Shown here piece by piece: positions 60,685 through 64,000 of a stretch of 64,000 nt of DNA. This stretch comes from Oscillospiraceae bacterium (GTDB taxonomy: Bacteria > Bacillota > Clostridia > Oscillospirales > Oscillospiraceae). Position numbers and translations under genes: made by a program. The notes beneath the pieces were generated by a model. That model saw nothing but the letters and a program-made list of their open reading frames with translations, was not told the DNA's origin and searched no databases. Within the stretch, counting starts at the first letter, position 1. The number at the start of each line of letters is the position of its first letter. Where the stretch lies: the NCBI GenBank assembly GCA_017458065.1, contig JAFTGD010000017.1, positions 1 through 64,000 of the forward strand. The letters are read 5' to 3'.

Positions 60685-62061
60685 ATGAATCGTTACGGAA
60701 TCGAAGTCACACTGAAGAACACGCCCGAGCTGGACCCCGCGTTCTTCCCCCTGCAGCGTTTTAACGAGGCTTTCCTCGCCGACGCGAAGAAGCCCATCGG
60801 CATCGCCGTAGAGCGGACCGACGGGCAGATGGCCGCGGTGCAGACCTTTATCCACGGCACCCCGGAGATGCTGGACGCGGACCGGTATTATATCGAGCGC
60901 CTGGTCAAGACCATTCTCTGGATGAAGGGCGGCTTCCGCATCCTGGTCTGCGGGGACGAGGGGATCTGCGATTGGCTGAAGAGCGTCTACTGCGCAGGCG
61001 GTCAGCAGGCCTTTGACGCCGATTTTATGTCCAATGTCTTTGAGCAGCCCTTTGAGGTTGTCTCTGTCGACCGGCTGCCGCAGCCGAAGGACGACCCGAA
61101 GGCCATCGGCGGCCATCTGGCCGGCTGCCGGATCGGCTTTGATGCCGGCGGCAGCGACCGCAAGGTCTCAGCGGTCATTGACGGCGAGACGGTCTATTCC
61201 GAAGAGGTCGTCTGGTTCCCGAAGACCACCGTCGATCCGGACTACCACTACGACGGGATCGTCTCGGCGCTGAAGTCCGCCGCCGCTCACATGCCCCGGG
61301 TCGACGCGGTGGGCGTCTCCTCCGCCGGCATCTACATCAACAACCGCACCATGCGGGCTTCTCTGTTCCTGCAGGTCCCGCCCGAGCTCTATGAGCAGAA
61401 GGTCAAAGACATCTACATCCGCGCCATCACCGACACCTTTGGCAATATCCCCTTCTCCGTTGTCAACGACGGCGATGTGACCGCGCTGGCCGGCGCCATG
61501 AGCATGGAGACCAGCAACGTCCTCGGCATCGCCATGGGCACCAGCGAGGCGGTCGGCTTCGTGGACAGCGAAGGCCGCATTACCGGCTGGCTGAACGAGC
61601 TGGCCTTCGTCCCGGTGGACGCCAACCCCGACGCCATGGTGGACGAGTGGAGCGGCGACATCGGCTGCGGCGTCAAGTACTTCTCGCAGGACGGCGTCAT
61701 CAAGCTGGCGCCCGCCGCCGGGATCGAGCTTGACCCCGCCCTCTCCCCCGCGGAGAAGCTCAAGGTCGTCCAGAAGCTGATGGAGGCGGACGATGCCCGC
61801 GCCGCCGCGGTCTACCGCAGCATCGGCTGCTATCTGGCCCATACCCTCGCCTATTACTACGCGTTCTACAGCTGCGAGAATCTTCTGCTGCTCGGCCGCG
61901 TGATGTCCGGCAAGGGTGGCGATGTGCTGCTCTCGACCTGCGAAGCCGTCCTGGCGGACGAGTATCCCGCCCTCGTGGGCAAGCTGCGCCTCGCGCTCCC
62001 AGATGAAAAGTTCCGCCGTGTCGGCCAGTCCGCTGTCGCGGCTTCGCTCCCGGAGGTCTGA
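60685..62061 (+). CDS. ROK/BadF-type sugar kinase, probable ManNAc or GlcNAc kinase
   Basis: A 458-residue protein. The ASKHA ATPase core starts near 146 with IGFDAGGSDRKVSAVIDGE (phosphate 1 loop), then VGVSSAGIYINNRTM, VNDGDVTALAG and GIAMGTSEAVG. An N-terminal region of about 140 residues precedes it and is not standard for NanK. The likely role is phosphorylation of GlcNAc or ManNAc at C6, which feeds nagA. GGAGG lies upstream of the ATG. It is the first gene of the rightward unit. Confidence 0.8.
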   Translation: MNRYGIEVTLKNTPELDPAFFPLQRFNEAFLADAKKPIGIAVERTDGQMAAVQTFIHGTPEMLDADRYYIERLVKTILWMKGGFRILVCGDEGICDWLKSVYCAGGQQAFDADFMSNVFEQPFEVVSVDRLPQPKDDPKAIGGHLAGCRIGFDAGGSDRKVSAVIDGETVYSEEVVWFPKTTVDPDYHYDGIVSALKSAAAHMPRVDAVGVSSAGIYINNRTMRASLFLQVPPELYEQKVKDIYIRAITDTFGNIPFSVVNDGDVTALAGAMSMETSNVLGIAMGTSEAVGFVDSEGRITGWLNELAFVPVDANPDAMVDEWSGDIGCGVKYFSQDGVIKLAPAAGIELDPALSPAEKLKVVQKLMEADDARAAAVYRSIGCYLAHTLAYYYAFYSCENLLLLGRVMSGKGGDVLLSTCEAVLADEYPALVGKLRLALPDEKFRRVGQSAVAASLPEV

Positions 62062-62063
62062 CG

Positions 62064-62720
62064 ATGAAAAAACACATTGTCTGCTTCGGCGATTCCAACA
62101 CCCACGGCTACTGCGCCGACCCGAACGACTGCGCCGACGGCGGCGACCGCTTCAACGAGGACGAGCGCTGGACCTGCCTGCTGCAGAAGGGTCTCGGCGA
62201 GGACTATCTTGTGCTGGAAGAAGGGCTCTCCGGCCGAACCTCGGTCTTCAACGATCCGCTTCATGAGTGCATGTCGGGCCTCGACGTGATCTACTCCACC
62301 CTCATGAGCCACGAGCCGGTGGATCTGCTGATCATCATGCTGGGCACCAACGATACGAAAGAGCGCCTCGGCGTCAGCGCCGCCTGCATTTCCATCGGGA
62401 TGGAGCGCCTCATCATGAAGGCAAAGACCGTCATGGCCTGGCGGGACGGAAGACCGAATATTCTGGTCATCTGCCCGCCGCATATCGGCGAAGGGCTCTA
62501 TCTCCGGCCGGAAGGCGACGCCATGGGCCTCGGCTGTCCCGAGAAGTCCCGCGCCCTCTCCCGGTATCTCGAACCCGTCGCCCGAAACCAGCACTGCGCC
62601 TACCTTGACGCGGAGGGCGTCGCCGAGTTCAACAGGCTCGACTGCATGCACCTGACGCGCAGGGGCCACAGGCAGCTCGCGGAAAAACTCACCGCTCTGG
62701 TTCCGACTCTGCTCTCCTGA
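62064..62720 (+). CDS. SGNH-hydrolase, possible sialate O-acetylesterase
   Basis: A 218-residue protein with the four SGNH blocks: GDSNTHGYC (catalytic Ser near 11), GLSGRTSV, MLGTNDTK, and DCMHLTRRGH (Asp and His). No signal peptide, so it acts in the cytoplasm. Within this locus it probably removes O-acetyl groups from sialic acid or its products. It begins two bases behind the kinase stop. Confidence 0.85.
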   Translation: MKKHIVCFGDSNTHGYCADPNDCADGGDRFNEDERWTCLLQKGLGEDYLVLEEGLSGRTSVFNDPLHECMSGLDVIYSTLMSHEPVDLLIIMLGTNDTKERLGVSAACISIGMERLIMKAKTVMAWRDGRPNILVICPPHIGEGLYLRPEGDAMGLGCPEKSRALSRYLEPVARNQHCAYLDAEGVAEFNRLDCMHLTRRGHRQLAEKLTALVPTLLS

Positions 62721-63328
62721 TGGGCCGCCGATTTTTCAATCCCGAGACCGGGATCTGGCGCTTCTTCGGCTGGGTGGGCGAGATCGTCGTCCTGAGCCTG
62801 CTCTGGACGCTCTGTTCCATCCCGCTGGTGACGCTCGGCTCGGCCTCGACCGCCCTCTATGACGCGGCTGCCCACAACATGCGGCGGAAGGAATCCGATC
62901 TATTCCGGCGCTTTTTCGGCACCTTCCGCCGGGAGTTCAAGACCGCCTGCCCGACCACGCTCCTCTGGGGGGCGGTCGCCGGATTGATCGTCTTTCTCTA
63001 CATCCGTCTCGTAGGGATCGGGCCGGATCACCAGGTTGTGACGGCATACAGCATGGTCTTTGTCCTGCTGCTGTTTCTGCTTCTGCTGGTGCTGTGCTGG
63101 GTTTTCCCGCTCCTCTCGCGCTTCACCTTTGGCTTTGCCGAGCTGAACCGCACCGCCATCCGGATTGCGCTGGGCAATATCCTGCGCTCGGTCACCATGG
63201 CGCTGATCGTTGCGCTCGGGATCTTCGCCTGTATGCGGAATTATTTCTGCGTTTTCTTTGTCCCTGGGATCGCCGCCTGGCTCTCGACCTTTTTCATCGA
63301 ACCGGTGTTTGAAAGGTATACACAATAA
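62720..63328 (+). CDS. DUF624 (YesL-type) membrane protein
   Basis: A 202-residue protein with four or five membrane helices; WRFFGWVGEIVVLSLLWTLC and CSIPLVTLGSASTALYDAA match the YesL family, common next to sugar ABC importers and never biochemically defined. The ATG shares a base with the upstream stop (TGATG), so it is translationally coupled. Confidence 0.88.
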   Translation: MGRRFFNPETGIWRFFGWVGEIVVLSLLWTLCSIPLVTLGSASTALYDAAAHNMRRKESDLFRRFFGTFRREFKTACPTTLLWGAVAGLIVFLYIRLVGIGPDHQVVTAYSMVFVLLLFLLLLVLCWVFPLLSRFTFGFAELNRTAIRIALGNILRSVTMALIVALGIFACMRNYFCVFFVPGIAAWLSTFFIEPVFERYTQ

Positions 63329-63357
63329 CATTATATCGCTTTTTACCCTTTTAGATT

Positions 63358-63405
63358 CAAACAGCCCTGCGAGTGATTTTCACCCACAGGGCTGTTTGAC
63401 TGTTT
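63358..63405. terminator. Terminator between the sialic acid locus and rpoC
   Basis: Arms CAAACAGCCCTG and CAGGGCTGTTTG with a 17-base loop. It separates the convergent DUF624 gene and rpoC; a second GC hairpin (CCCCGCC/GGCGGGG, 63421-63437) lies closer to rpoC. Confidence 0.8.
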
Positions 63406-63458
63406 TGTTCGATTTGTCATCCCCGCCGGCGGCGGGGTCTGTGCGGGTTTTGGAAGGA

Positions 63459-64000
<542 letters not shown>

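Overview
The window is 64 kb of a fairly GC-rich Gram-positive genome, most likely a gut Clostridia bacterium of the Oscillospiraceae/Ruminococcaceae type. I infer this from an IscR-NifS-NifU cluster of Firmicutes form, a tryptophan T-box, sialic acid catabolism, strong AGGAGG ribosome sites and a tet(W) gene. The species call is inference only.

Positions 1-13,800 are accessory DNA. At the left edge is the ribosomal-protection gene tet(W), cut by the window end, with its leader peptide and attenuator. From about 2,519 to 13,600 lies a compact island of small genes: tyrosine integrase, XRE repressor, AlpA-like excisionase, a 667-residue primase-polymerase/VapE-type ATPase, an iteron and AT-rich region that looks like a replication origin, and a small-terminase-like protein. 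I see no capsid, tail, large terminase or relaxase gene. This is the gene set of a phage satellite (phage-inducible chromosomal island). It ends beside a tRNA-Thr gene and carries extra genes: an SprT-like metalloprotease, a ribbon-helix-helix regulator with three operators, and a possible nuclease toxin behind a structured RNA leader. Whether tet(W) lies inside the satellite cannot be decided here.

Positions 13,800-23,000 hold housekeeping genes read leftward: glnS, uvrB, polA, rimI, tsaD, radC. Positions 23,100-33,500 hold a thioredoxin-reductase-like flavoprotein, rmlA, a UDP-glucuronate epimerase and an operon nahK-gmd-fcl-manC-manA-pgm that leads to GDP-mannose and GDP-fucose. Positions 33,700-41,400 hold iscR-nifS-nifU, a likely type I toxin-antitoxin locus, a trpXYZ ABC transporter behind a T-box with a UGG specifier, and a membrane protein fused to a HAD-like domain. 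Then come tRNA-Met, tRNA-Glu, a phosphotransacylase, hypA and a large Fe-S flavoprotein, and cell-envelope genes (Gx transporter, NusG-II protein, two VanY-like peptidases, a VWA protein, PAP2 and acyltransferase proteins).

Positions 52,499-63,328 form a sialic acid catabolic locus: nagA, nanA, an ABC importer, an RpiR regulator, AGE epimerase, ROK kinase, SGNH esterase and a DUF624 membrane protein. Together they convert Neu5Ac through ManNAc, GlcNAc and GlcNAc-6-P to GlcN-6-P. Two promoters here carry the same TGAAA-N5-TTTCA operator. The 3' part of rpoC closes the window.

The most unusual signal is a recurrent repeat at the 3' ends of four unrelated genes (uvrB, nifS, trpX, phosphotransacylase). 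Each gene is followed within about 10-16 bases of its stop by a palindrome and then by a second copy of its own last codons and stop. The copies differ from the gene almost only at synonymous positions. Three of the four palindromes have a C-rich arm, a TCC-type loop and a G-rich arm. This looks like a family of small elements that carry or duplicate a gene's coding end.
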